In this document: piece after piece, positions 55,612 through 63,847 of the stretch
Numbering within the stretch: the stretch's first letter is position 1
How the letters are laid out: each line of letters begins with the position of its first letter
Origin: Anaerocolumna sp. MB42-C2
GTDB lineage: Bacteria; Bacillota; Clostridia; Lachnospirales; Lachnospiraceae
Direction: 5' to 3'
Length of the DNA: 64,000 nucleotides
Assembly: GCF_030913705.1 (NCBI RefSeq)
Contig: NZ_CP133190.1
Span: forward strand, 4,799,501-4,863,500
The notes under the pieces: generated by a model
What the model saw: only the letters and a program-made list of their open reading frames with translations
Told to the model about the DNA's origin: nothing
Databases searched by the model: none
Position numbers and translations under genes: made by a program

Positions 55612-57300
55612 ATGAAAAAGGCAAGAAAAATACTGGCATTATTGCTGGTTCTGGTAACCGTGCTCAGTATGGCTGGATGCGGTAAAGGCGGGGAAAAATC
55701 CCAAAGCACTAATGCAGCCGGTACAACGGAAGGGGCGGGTGCCTCATCGGATGTTGCGTCTGAAACTTCGGGAGAAAGCGGGGACAGTAAGTTTTCGACC
55801 ACATATGGATCAAAGAAGTTTGATAATGTTACAATTACTGTGGAAGTGTTTGACAGAAGTAACGCACCGGAGGGCAGCACTGTTATTGACAACAAATGGA
55901 CGAAGTATATCAATGAGGAAATGAATAAAGTAGGGATTACCGTTAAATTTGTTGCTGTTCCAAGAGCAGAAGAATTAAATAAAACACAGCTTATGATGGC
56001 GTCGGGTACCGCCGCGGACATTATGATCTGTTATACTGCTTCTGTAGTGGAAGGCTTTTATAATGACGGAGGTACTTTTGATCTGGCTCCCTATGTGGAC
56101 GGTGCCGACCAGGCCAAAAACATGAAAGAGTATATCGGAAAAGAATGTTTAGATCTGGGACGGAATAAGGACGGTGCTTTATGGGGGATTGCAGCAAGAC
56201 GTTCCACAACGGCTAACTCCAATATTTTTATTCGCAAGGACTGGCTGGAGGAAATCGGTTTACAAATCCCTACTACAGTTGACGAACTGTATAACGTACT
56301 GAAAGCATTTAAACAAAAACATCCGGATGCTTTTGCATCAGGTTTTTCAACCAATACGAAATCTAGTGATCCACATGGAGTAATGTCTCTTGCTTTTCTA
56401 AAGAACGTTGCAGATGAGAAAACTTATGATATTGAAGCCGGTTCTGCAACTGATTTAATTTACGCGGATACAGGGTATGGGGAATATTTTAAATGGATAA
56501 ATAAATTGTATAACGAAGGGCTTATGGACCCGGAATATTATGTAAATGCAACAAACGATAATGCTTTAAAAGAAGATTTTGTAAACAGTAAAATCGGTTG
56601 TTTCGAATCCAATGTAAACTACAATGTAGACAACCTTCGAGGCAGCCTGTTAAAAGCATTACAGTCTACTGACCCTAAAGCGGATGTAATCAGTATCCCG
56701 CCTGTGAAGAATATTAATGATGGGGTCATTTATAATAAAAACTATCCAATCAACGGTGCTTACCTGTTTATACCAAAATCTGCTAAAAATGTAGAAGCTG
56801 CGGTTACTTATCTGGATTGGTTAGGCACCAAGGAAGGCGGTTTCACCTTATTCCATGGCGTCGAAGGAGAACACTTTAAATATGATGATCAGGGTGTTCC
56901 TTGTGTCATTGATGCCGATTATAATGCAAAAGATAAAGATTGGACCAGACATGACTTATTTTTAATCGGTAATCAAGGCTATTATAAAACAGCAGACGAA
57001 TTCGCGGCTGCTACCTCCAAAGAAGCACCTGGATATGAAAATTATGTACTTGATAATTATAAAAATGCGGTTGCAGGAACCATTCGATTTGATCCGACCT
57101 TTACTGCGCCTACCTATACGGAAAAAAATACAGAGATCAGTGTAATCAGGGATGAGTATTTTGTAAAACTGGTAACCTGCGCCCCGGATAAATTTGATGC
57201 AACCTTAGAAGAGTTTAAGGAAAAATTAAAAAATGTTGGTTATGATGATATTATTAAGGAGCGTACAGAATATTATGACAATCAGTATGCGAGTAAATAA
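55612..57300 (+). CDS. Importer D: solute-binding lipoprotein
   Basis: A 562-residue LplA-like binding protein. The signal peptide ends at VLSMAGC, with lipidation at Cys23, followed by a Gly/Ser/Thr-rich linker to about residue 65. The mature domain begins NVTITVEVFDRSNAPEGS and contains an internal stretch, LYNVLKAFKQKHPDA, typical of the class. AGGAGG precedes the ATG. A strong terminator follows at 57342. Confidence 0.87.
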   Translation: MKKARKILALLLVLVTVLSMAGCGKGGEKSQSTNAAGTTEGAGASSDVASETSGESGDSKFSTTYGSKKFDNVTITVEVFDRSNAPEGSTVIDNKWTKYINEEMNKVGITVKFVAVPRAEELNKTQLMMASGTAADIMICYTASVVEGFYNDGGTFDLAPYVDGADQAKNMKEYIGKECLDLGRNKDGALWGIAARRSTTANSNIFIRKDWLEEIGLQIPTTVDELYNVLKAFKQKHPDAFASGFSTNTKSSDPHGVMSLAFLKNVADEKTYDIEAGSATDLIYADTGYGEYFKWINKLYNEGLMDPEYYVNATNDNALKEDFVNSKIGCFESNVNYNVDNLRGSLLKALQSTDPKADVISIPPVKNINDGVIYNKNYPINGAYLFIPKSAKNVEAAVTYLDWLGTKEGGFTLFHGVEGEHFKYDDQGVPCVIDADYNAKDKDWTRHDLFLIGNQGYYKTADEFAAATSKEAPGYENYVLDNYKNAVAGTIRFDPTFTAPTYTEKNTEISVIRDEYFVKLVTCAPDKFDATLEEFKEKLKNVGYDDIIKERTEYYDNQYASK

Positions 57301-57341
57301 TATCTGCAGAACCAAACAGTGGAATAATAGGTAATCTGCTG

Positions 57342-57400
57342 AGGCTGTCGCCGGAATAATAATTCATTTTCTATAATTTATTATTTCAGCAACAGCCTTT
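57342..57400 (+). terminator. Terminator of the importer D operon
   Basis: AGGCTGTCGCCGGAATAATAA pairs with TTATTATTTCAGCAACAGCCT with a few wobbles, followed by TTAT. The long stem sits 40 bp after the binding protein stop. Confidence 0.7.
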
Positions 57401-57452
57401 ATAACGGAAAATAAAATCGAATTATTATTCAATTTAATGCAATTATGTATCA

Positions 57453-57481
57453 TTGATTTTAAATTCACAAATTACTATAAT
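57453..57481 (+). promoter_or_regulatory. Promoter for the GH43 gene at 57592
   Basis: TTGATT (57453-57458), a 17-bp spacer and TATAAT (57476-57481), giving a leader of roughly 105 nt. ACTATAATAA recurs 24 bp further on. Confidence 0.55.
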
Positions 57482-57591
57482 AAGCTTATTAAAGTAAACT
57501 ATAATAAAGAAGATTTCAGCAGTTATTATAGCTTGAAGAATCATTACTTGTATGCCCATTTAATAAATTCACTGAAAGGAATAACATACAT

Positions 57592-59142
57592 ATGAACAAT
57601 AATCCGATTATATACTCTGATTTCCCCGATCCGGATGTTATCAGGGTACAAGACACCTATTATATGATTAGCACTACCATGCATTTTATGCCGGGGGGAG
57701 TAATATTACGCTCCTTTGATTTAATCCATTGGGAGATAATCAGCCACGTATATGATGAACTAGATAATACTCCCGGGCAGAGACTTGCCGGTGATTCAAG
57801 CATCTATGGTAAAGGGATGTGGGCGGCATCACTCCGCTATCATAAAGGTACTTTTTATGTATGTTTTGTAGCCAATGATACGGGAAAGACATATCTCTAT
57901 CACTCCGAGGATATTATGGGGCCCTGGAGAAAACAAAATGTCAGGGGATTTTACCATGACTGTTCCCTGCTTTTTGATGACGATGACAGGGTATACATCG
58001 TTTACGGTAATAAGGAAATCTATCTGACGGAATTGGATGCTGATTTAAACGGTCCAAAGATTAACGGCCTTCACCGTATGATCGTAAAAGATAAAGAGGA
58101 TATTCGATTGGGATATGAGGGCAGTCATTTATACAAAATATACGGAAAATATTATATATTTTTCATCCATTGGCTGTCTGACGGAACCGGACGGAGAGTG
58201 GAGTCCTGCTTTTCTTCGGAATCTTTGGAGGGTGAGTTTACCGGAGGGGACATCCTGGATGATGATATGGGTTATAACAATGCCGGGGTTGCCCAGGGAG
58301 GAATCGTTGATACGCCGGATGGAGAGTGGTATGCCATGTTATTTCAGGACCATGGCGCAATAGGACGTATTCCTGTACTGGTACCGGTGTTTTGGGTAGA
58401 TGATTTTCCTGTTATGGGAATTGAGGGAAAGGTCCCATTAAATATAGAAGTGAAAAGTACCCGGCCCGGTTACGTTTATAAACCTCTTACGGAAAGTGAC
58501 AGTTTTTATTACGAACCGGATGAGAATGGGGAGGTACATTTAAAAAATGTATGGGAATGGAACCATACCCCGGAGCATACTTTATGGTCGTTAACGGAGA
58601 AGCCGGGAGTACTTCGGATTCATTCCGGTAAAATAAGTCCGAATGTGGGACTGGCGGTAAACACCTTAACCCAGCGTATGACGGGACCGGCCTGTGAGAT
58701 GACGGTAACGGTTGACGGCGGCAGGCTTAAGAACGGGGATTATGCAGGAATCTGTGCCTTACAGGGCTGTTATGGATTCATTGCATTAACAAAAGAAGAA
58801 GAGAAATATTATCTGGTTATGGTAGCAAAAGAACTGGACCCTGTGGAGAGTATATGGGGGGAACCGGGAGGAGACAGAAAGCCCGGCAGAGAATTTGGGC
58901 GGATTCCATTTTTGGGCAATAAGGTTACCCTAAAGGTTTATGCTGATTTTGAAACTAATGTTGATACAGCAGAATTCTATTACCTGGATAAGGGACAGTG
59001 GAACAGACTAGGAATCAAACACCAATTATATTTCAGGCTGGATCATTTTACGGGCTGCCGGGTTGGATTATTCCTGTACTCCACCAAGGAAACCGGCGGT
59101 ATGGCCGATTATTATAATTTCATATATGGTTGTTTGAAATAA
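57592..59142 (+). CDS. GH43 beta-xylosidase/alpha-L-arabinofuranosidase with C-terminal beta-sandwich
   Basis: A 516-residue GH43 enzyme resembling subfamily 12-type xylosidase/arabinofuranosidases. YSDFPDPDVIRVQDTYYM at 8-25 holds base Asp13, YHDCSLLFDDDDRVYIVYG the pKa modulator Asp123, and GYEGSHLYKIYGKYYIFF the acid Glu176. From about residue 315 a DUF1349-type beta-sandwich follows, usual for this subgroup. No signal peptide. Only a weak AAGGAAT site precedes the ATG. It is transcribed alone from the promoter at 57453 to the terminator at 59202, next to an AraC gene that may control it. Confidence 0.85.
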   Translation: MNNNPIIYSDFPDPDVIRVQDTYYMISTTMHFMPGGVILRSFDLIHWEIISHVYDELDNTPGQRLAGDSSIYGKGMWAASLRYHKGTFYVCFVANDTGKTYLYHSEDIMGPWRKQNVRGFYHDCSLLFDDDDRVYIVYGNKEIYLTELDADLNGPKINGLHRMIVKDKEDIRLGYEGSHLYKIYGKYYIFFIHWLSDGTGRRVESCFSSESLEGEFTGGDILDDDMGYNNAGVAQGGIVDTPDGEWYAMLFQDHGAIGRIPVLVPVFWVDDFPVMGIEGKVPLNIEVKSTRPGYVYKPLTESDSFYYEPDENGEVHLKNVWEWNHTPEHTLWSLTEKPGVLRIHSGKISPNVGLAVNTLTQRMTGPACEMTVTVDGGRLKNGDYAGICALQGCYGFIALTKEEEKYYLVMVAKELDPVESIWGEPGGDRKPGREFGRIPFLGNKVTLKVYADFETNVDTAEFYYLDKGQWNRLGIKHQLYFRLDHFTGCRVGLFLYSTKETGGMADYYNFIYGCLK

Positions 59143-59201
59143 TAAAGTGTCTCCATCTGCAGCCGAAAGAAAACTTCTGCTGTAAATAAAGGCATTCATC
59201 T

Positions 59202-59245
59202 AATGGTATACCATAGACATATTTAGTTTATGATATACCATTTTT
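59202..59245. terminator. Bidirectional terminator between GH43 and AraC
   Basis: AATGGTATACCATA and TATGATATACCATT form a 14-bp stem (one wobble), with T-rich sequence on the right and A-rich on the left, between convergent genes. Confidence 0.65.
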
Positions 59246-59249
59246 CAGT

Positions 59250-60014
59250 TTAATAATTAATATTGATATGATTGTTCCGGTATTCTGTGGGTGATATGTT
59301 CATGATTTTCTTAAAGGTATTACTAAAATAATAGATATCATTAAAGCCGGTAAGTGCAGCGACTTCACTTACATTATGCTCACTTAGCTGCAGAAGATTG
59401 GCGGCTTTGTTGATACGCACCTGAGTTATGAATTCTTGAATAGTTTTATGCGTTTCCTTTTTAAAAAGCGCACCGCAATAAACCGGATTTAGGTTGACTA
59501 GTTTTGCCATCTCTGCAACGGTAATAGGCTCCTGATAATACTCGATAACATATTTCTTTATGGTTCTGATATGAGGGTTTTCATCAGTTACATTTTTTTG
59601 GTATAAAAGTTTGTATAAAATCATACCAAAAAGTGCCTGGCATTTTAACTGGTATCCTTCGGTTTGCAATAACCACTCATATTTAATGGAGTTAAACAAG
59701 GGTTCGAAATCGGTTAAATCCACACCGGAGGTTACATGAGGGAGGTTTAACGGCAGATCTTTCTCATCGGTTATAAAGTCAATCGAAACGCAAGTCATAC
59801 CGGTGGTACTGGCAATCCGTGAGCTTCCAGGCTGAATGCAGATCACATCTCCGGCTTCAACATGGTAACGGTTATTATCGATTATGTAATCTGCTGAGCC
59901 TTTTTGTACAAATACTAAGTCACAAAAATTAATATGTCTTCCATTTAACTTCCAATTAGTAGAGCATTCTTTCTGGACAAAATATATCATAGTCGGATAA
60001 ACTGAGAAATTCAC
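59250..60014 (-). CDS. AraC family regulator
   Basis: A 254-residue regulator with a cupin-like N-terminus (CDLVFVQKGSADYIIDNN near 31-48, then VEAGDVICIQPGS) and a C-terminal HTH domain from about 150 (ITVAEMAKLVNLNPVYCGALFKK, then YYFSNTFKKIMNISPTEYR). AAAGGAG is present upstream on the minus strand. It is divergent from two oxidoreductase genes and convergent with GH43; either could be its target. Confidence 0.87.
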   Translation of the reverse strand: MNFSVYPTMIYFVQKECSTNWKLNGRHINFCDLVFVQKGSADYIIDNNRYHVEAGDVICIQPGSSRIASTTGMTCVSIDFITDEKDLPLNLPHVTSGVDLTDFEPLFNSIKYEWLLQTEGYQLKCQALFGMILYKLLYQKNVTDENPHIRTIKKYVIEYYQEPITVAEMAKLVNLNPVYCGALFKKETHKTIQEFITQVRINKAANLLQLSEHNVSEVAALTGFNDIYYFSNTFKKIMNISPTEYRNNHININY

Positions 60015-60106
60015 TTGTAGTCTCCTTTCGATAATACAATACGGTATTAGTATAACATATTTTGTAAAAGATTAAAAACATCTTTAATTATTATAAATTT
60101 AATATA

Positions 60107-60135
60107 TTCCATTTATGGAAAAAATTTTTTATAAT
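60107..60135 (+). promoter_or_regulatory. Candidate promoter/operator for the oxidoreductase pair
   Basis: TTCCATTTATGGAA (60107-60120) is a perfect inverted repeat with a 2-bp centre. Its left half sits exactly 17 bp before TATAAT (60130-60135), so a bound protein would cover the -35 position. Confidence 0.45.
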
Positions 60136-60188
60136 TAGTAAAATACATCTATAAATCATATTATTTAAAATACCTTAAGGAGAAAATC

Positions 60189-61355
60189 ATGATTAGAGTA
60201 GCAATAATAGGAACCGGCAATATATCGCCGTCTCACATCAAGGCTTATCTGGCATTTCCGGACAGATGCAGAATTACGGCTCTCTGCGATATTTATCCGG
60301 AGAAGTGCAAGGTAAAAGCAGAAGAATTTAGTTTGGATGTGGAAATCTTTGATTCACACAAAGAATTATTAGAAAAAGCTGACTTTGATTTAGTAAGCAT
60401 TTGTACGCCTCCTTTTTGCCATGCTGAAATAGCAATTGACTGTTTAAATGCGGGAAAAAATGTTATAGTAGAAAAACCTATGGCAGCTTCCCTGGAAGAG
60501 TGTGACAGGATGATAGAAGCGCAAAAGCAAAATAATAAGGTTTTGGCAGTAATTGCACAGAACCGTTTCAAGGATTCCATATGGAACCTAAAGAAGATAC
60601 TGGACAGCGGTAAGATCGGAAGAGTGCTTCATGCCCAGATTGATTCCCACTGGTGGCGGGGACACTGCTATTATGACCTGTGGTGGCGTGGCCTTTGGGA
60701 AAAAGAAGGGGGTGGCTGTACCTTAAATCATGCGGTACATCATATTGATATGCTGGGATGGATGCTTGGCTTACCACTGAAAGTACAGGCCCTGTTAAGT
60801 AATGCGGCCCATGATAATGCGGAGGTCGAAGATATCTCCATAGCAGCTCTCCAGTATGAAAAAGGTGCGGTTGCACAAATCACCAGTTCTGTAATTCATC
60901 ACGGTGAAGAACAGCAAATCATATTTCAGGGAGAAAAAGCAAGAATATCTGCACCCTGGAAAGTGAGGGCTTCCGTTTCTGCTTCTAACGGATTCCCGGA
61001 AAGAGCGGAGGGTCTGGAGAAAGAGTTAACGAAAGAGTTCGAAAGCCTGCCACCTCTTGCCCATACCGGACATGAAGGAGAAATTGAAGATGTATTAGCG
61101 GCACTTGAAACCGGGCGGCAGCCGCTGATTACAGGAGAAAGCGGTCGTCTGACCATAGAGCTTATCACCGCAATCTATAAAGCAGGTTTTGAACAAAAAA
61201 CGGTTACGTTACCCATTAAAAGAGAAGATCCGTATTATACCGCTAAGGGTATACAAGAACATGCGATTCATTTCTATAATAAAACTGCTTCTGTTGCAAA
61301 TTTTGACAATGAGAAAATTACGGTTGGAAGCAATTATGATAACAAGGAGAGTTAA
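60189..61355 (+). CDS. Gfo/Idh/MocA family NAD(P)-dependent oxidoreductase
   Basis: A 388-residue sugar dehydrogenase-like protein. The N-terminal Rossmann fold has VAIIGTGNISPSHIKAY at 4-20. The conserved EKP motif is at 95-97 (NVIVEKPMAAS). The C-terminal domain carries GGGCTLNHAVHHIDMLGW, with the catalytic-site His pair. AAGGAG precedes the ATG. The next gene, of the same superfamily, starts two bases after its stop, so the pair forms one operon. Likely oxidises or epimerises a released sugar or glycoside; substrate unknown. Confidence 0.87.
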   Translation: MIRVAIIGTGNISPSHIKAYLAFPDRCRITALCDIYPEKCKVKAEEFSLDVEIFDSHKELLEKADFDLVSICTPPFCHAEIAIDCLNAGKNVIVEKPMAASLEECDRMIEAQKQNNKVLAVIAQNRFKDSIWNLKKILDSGKIGRVLHAQIDSHWWRGHCYYDLWWRGLWEKEGGGCTLNHAVHHIDMLGWMLGLPLKVQALLSNAAHDNAEVEDISIAALQYEKGAVAQITSSVIHHGEEQQIIFQGEKARISAPWKVRASVSASNGFPERAEGLEKELTKEFESLPPLAHTGHEGEIEDVLAALETGRQPLITGESGRLTIELITAIYKAGFEQKTVTLPIKREDPYYTAKGIQEHAIHFYNKTASVANFDNEKITVGSNYDNKES

Positions 61356-61357
61356 TT

Positions 61358-62431
61358 ATGCAGAATAAAGACGGATTTAACTATATGCCGAAAGGAAAAC
61401 CGAATCCGGTTGTAAAAAAAGGAGAATTCATGTTTGCTGCAGTTGGTCTGGATCACGGACATATCGGCGGTATGTGTAACGGACTAATAGAGGCTGGAGG
61501 AACCTTAAAATGGATTTATGATCCGGATCCTAAGAAGCTGGATACTTATTGTGTTATGTATCCTCAGGCAAAACGTGCCCGCAGTGAAGAAGAAGTTCTA
61601 AGTGATCAGGAAGTCCGTTTGGTAGCAGGTGCCGCAGTGACTTCGGAACGTTGTGCATTGGGACTGCGGGTTATGGATGCCGGGAAAGATTATTTTACGG
61701 ATAAAGCGCCGCTTACTACCCTGGAACAACTGGAAATGGCCAAAGCAAAAGTGAAAGAAACCGGCAGAAAATATGCGGTTTATTACAGTGAGAGAATTCA
61801 TGTAGAAGATGCCGTATTTGCCGGTCAGCTGATTGAGCAGGGAGCAATCGGTAAAGTAATCCAGACCATTGGCATGGGACCGCACCGGCTTAGTGCACCG
61901 GGAAGGCCGGAGTGGTTTTTCAAAAAAGAAAAATACGGTGGAATTTTATGCGATATCGGAAGTCATCAGATAGAACAGTTTCTTTTTTATACCGGAGCAA
62001 AGGATGCGGCAGTCGTCCGCAGTCAGATAGCGAATTATGCGCACCCTAATTATCCGGAGCTGGATGACTTCGGAGATGCTGTTTTAGTGGCAGATAATGG
62101 AGCCAGCGGTTATTTCAGAGTGGACTGGTTTACACCGGATGGGCTTTCCAACTGGGGTGACGGAAGAACTTTTATTCTGGGTACACAGGGTTATATTGAG
62201 CTGCGAAAATATGTCAATATCGGTATAGCACCTAAGGGTGGAAAAGTATTTCTGGCAAATCAGAAGGAAGAAACTACATATGATATTGAGGGAAAAATAG
62301 GATATCCGTATTTCGGACAACTAATTTTGGATTGTATGCATCGAACAGAAGATGCAATGACCCAGGAACATGCGTTTAAAGCAGCGGAATTATGTGTTAA
62401 GGCACAGATGCAGTCAGTAAAACTTAAATAG
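61358..62431 (+). CDS. Gfo/Idh/MocA family oxidoreductase, divergent
   Basis: A 357-residue member of the same superfamily as its neighbour but with altered motifs. The nucleotide-binding turn reads VGLDHGHIGGM rather than GxGxxG, and the usual EKP is DKAP (KDYFTDKAPLTTLE), retaining the lysine. The C-terminal domain keeps GGILCDIGSHQIEQFLFYTG. A 25-residue N-terminal extension precedes the fold. AAGGAG overlaps the end of the upstream gene. It may act on a different substrate, or in sequence with the first enzyme, as in two-step 3-keto-sugar chemistry; that is conjecture. Confidence 0.82.
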   Translation: MQNKDGFNYMPKGKPNPVVKKGEFMFAAVGLDHGHIGGMCNGLIEAGGTLKWIYDPDPKKLDTYCVMYPQAKRARSEEEVLSDQEVRLVAGAAVTSERCALGLRVMDAGKDYFTDKAPLTTLEQLEMAKAKVKETGRKYAVYYSERIHVEDAVFAGQLIEQGAIGKVIQTIGMGPHRLSAPGRPEWFFKKEKYGGILCDIGSHQIEQFLFYTGAKDAAVVRSQIANYAHPNYPELDDFGDAVLVADNGASGYFRVDWFTPDGLSNWGDGRTFILGTQGYIELRKYVNIGIAPKGGKVFLANQKEETTYDIEGKIGYPYFGQLILDCMHRTEDAMTQEHAFKAAELCVKAQMQSVKLK

Positions 62432-62454
62432 ATAAAACGATGTATAAAACATAA

Positions 62455-62509
62455 AAACAGCCAATTCAGAAGACAGATATATTTTATATCTTTTAAATTG
62501 GTTGTTTTT
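62455..62509. terminator. Bidirectional terminator after the oxidoreductases
   Basis: AACAGCCAATT pairs with AATTGGTTGTT, with A-run before and T-run after, between convergent genes. Confidence 0.6.
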
Positions 62510-62551
62510 ATATGTTTAGTAAAATAGATTCCGAAGAATACGAAAAGAGAT

Positions 62552-63325
62552 TCATTTTTTTCGAAATGCACCGGGGGTAATTCCTGTGGTTTTCTTAAAT
62601 TGTCTGATAAAGTGGTATACTTCATTATAACCAAGTTCCTGGGCAATCTGTTTTACCGGAAGTTCTGTTGAAGTTAATAGAATTTTAGCCTGGGCGATCT
62701 TTGCATTAATTACATCGGTAATACAGGTTATACCGAACGCTTTTTTATACATAACCTGAAAATATGCATGGGATAGATGGGCCAACCCCGCCAGTTCTTC
62801 AATCTTCCAGTTTTTTTCCGGTGAATTCAAAATCTGGTTTCTGACTGTTAACAAATCATCATAATGAGGAATGTTGACAGTCTGTTTCTGATACTGATTC
62901 CATTCATCTCCAACCTTGATCATCAAGATTTTAATTAATAAGGTAAATACTTTACTGGAGTTTTTGTTTTCCGGGTTAAATTCTTTCTCAATCAGTCTTA
63001 ATATATCCTGAATAAAACTATCATTCGATACCGGTAGAGGGATATTCAAAGGAAATGTCAATTCTTTTAGAAAAGCTTCCCGCTCATCCGGTGCAAAATG
63101 CAGATAATCGTCTATATAACTGGTACCGGTAGGAAAATACTTGTGGGGAGTATTACTGTCAAGAAGTACAGCGGAAGGACTGGTGACAGTGTACACCTGG
63201 TTTCCTGCTACAAATGTGCAGGGGGTTTTTAGATAAAGAAATAAAAAATCGATTCTTCCGCTTGGCCTGTCCATCACAAAACTGCTGTCGTGTATGCTGT
63301 TAAGAGCTATATAATGGATATACAT
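62552..63325 (-). CDS. AraC family transcriptional regulator, paralogue of 4607
   Basis: A 257-residue regulator sharing layout and several motifs with the protein at 4607-5404: an unusual N-terminal half (TSPSAVLLDSNTPHKYF in the cupin position) and an HTH domain with IEELAGLAHLSHAYFQVMYKK, CITDVINAKIAQAK and YHFIRQFKKTTGITPGAFRK. ATG 63325 has GAGGAGG upstream; the in-frame ATG at 63346 lacks one. It converges on the oxidoreductase pair. Effector and targets unknown. Confidence 0.87.
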   Translation of the reverse strand: MYIHYIALNSIHDSSFVMDRPSGRIDFLFLYLKTPCTFVAGNQVYTVTSPSAVLLDSNTPHKYFPTGTSYIDDYLHFAPDEREAFLKELTFPLNIPLPVSNDSFIQDILRLIEKEFNPENKNSSKVFTLLIKILMIKVGDEWNQYQKQTVNIPHYDDLLTVRNQILNSPEKNWKIEELAGLAHLSHAYFQVMYKKAFGITCITDVINAKIAQAKILLTSTELPVKQIAQELGYNEVYHFIRQFKKTTGITPGAFRKK

Positions 63326-63344
63326 CCGTTTGCCTCCTCTTACC

Positions 63345-63519
63345 ATTTATACAATTTAGGTAATTGCGAAACAACATAGTTATCTAAATATTCCATACAA
63401 TTCATACGAATTTTATAGCTTCAGTTGCCTTTAGGGGCAAGATTCAGCTCTAAAATTGTATGAATCGCATGTCATATTAATACAAATTTTGAGTTTCGCA
63501 ATTATCTATTTATACAATT
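63345..63519. repeat. Inverted-repeat element flanked by 12-bp direct repeats
   Basis: AGGTAATTGCGAAAC (63358-63372) and GTTTCGCAATTATCT (63493-63507) are inverted repeats with one mismatch. ATTTATACAATT stands outside both ends (63345-63356 and 63508-63519) as a direct repeat. The inside has a hairpin (TAGCTTCAGTTGCC..GGGGCAAGATTCAGCT). A diverged copy lies at 16355-16500. It looks like a miniature mobile or palindromic element. Confidence 0.55.
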
Positions 63520-63590
63520 ATATATCAATTATTTACAATTATATAACATTGTTTATCAAATCACAAGTTTATATAATTTAACCTATAAGG

Positions 63591-63769
63591 GGAATAACGT
63601 TACTGTTCACTCCCCTGCAAAAGCAGCAGTTCCGTGAACTATAACACGCTTCGCGCTGCACACAAAACGCAGAGGAAGCGTTCCTACGCTGCAATTCTCC
63701 GGTTTTCTGTGATAATACACTCACAAAAAACACGTCGCGTTTATTACCTGTGAACAGTAACGGAATAAC
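63591..63769. mobile_element. Miniature inverted-repeat transposable element (MITE)
   Basis: The perfect 12-bp terminal inverted repeats GTTACTGTTCAC (63599-63610) and GTGAACAGTAAC (63750-63761) bound a 163-bp element. Immediately outside, GGAATAAC occurs on both sides (63591-63598 and 63762-63769), an 8-bp direct repeat as expected of a target-site duplication. No transposase is encoded. A leftward open frame of 89 codons crosses it but is a by-product of the repeat. The parent family is unknown; an 8-bp duplication is compatible with several IS families. Confidence 0.7.
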
Positions 63770-63847
63770 TGCACCTGTAATATCATCGAAACTGTATAAA
63801 CGAAAATAAAATCTTAATATGCTTTTAGAAAGGAGACATTTTTTCAT

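Noticed and set aside
63578..63847. 89-codon minus-strand frame
   Set aside because: It lies across the MITE and its flanks and is best explained as a by-product of the repeat.
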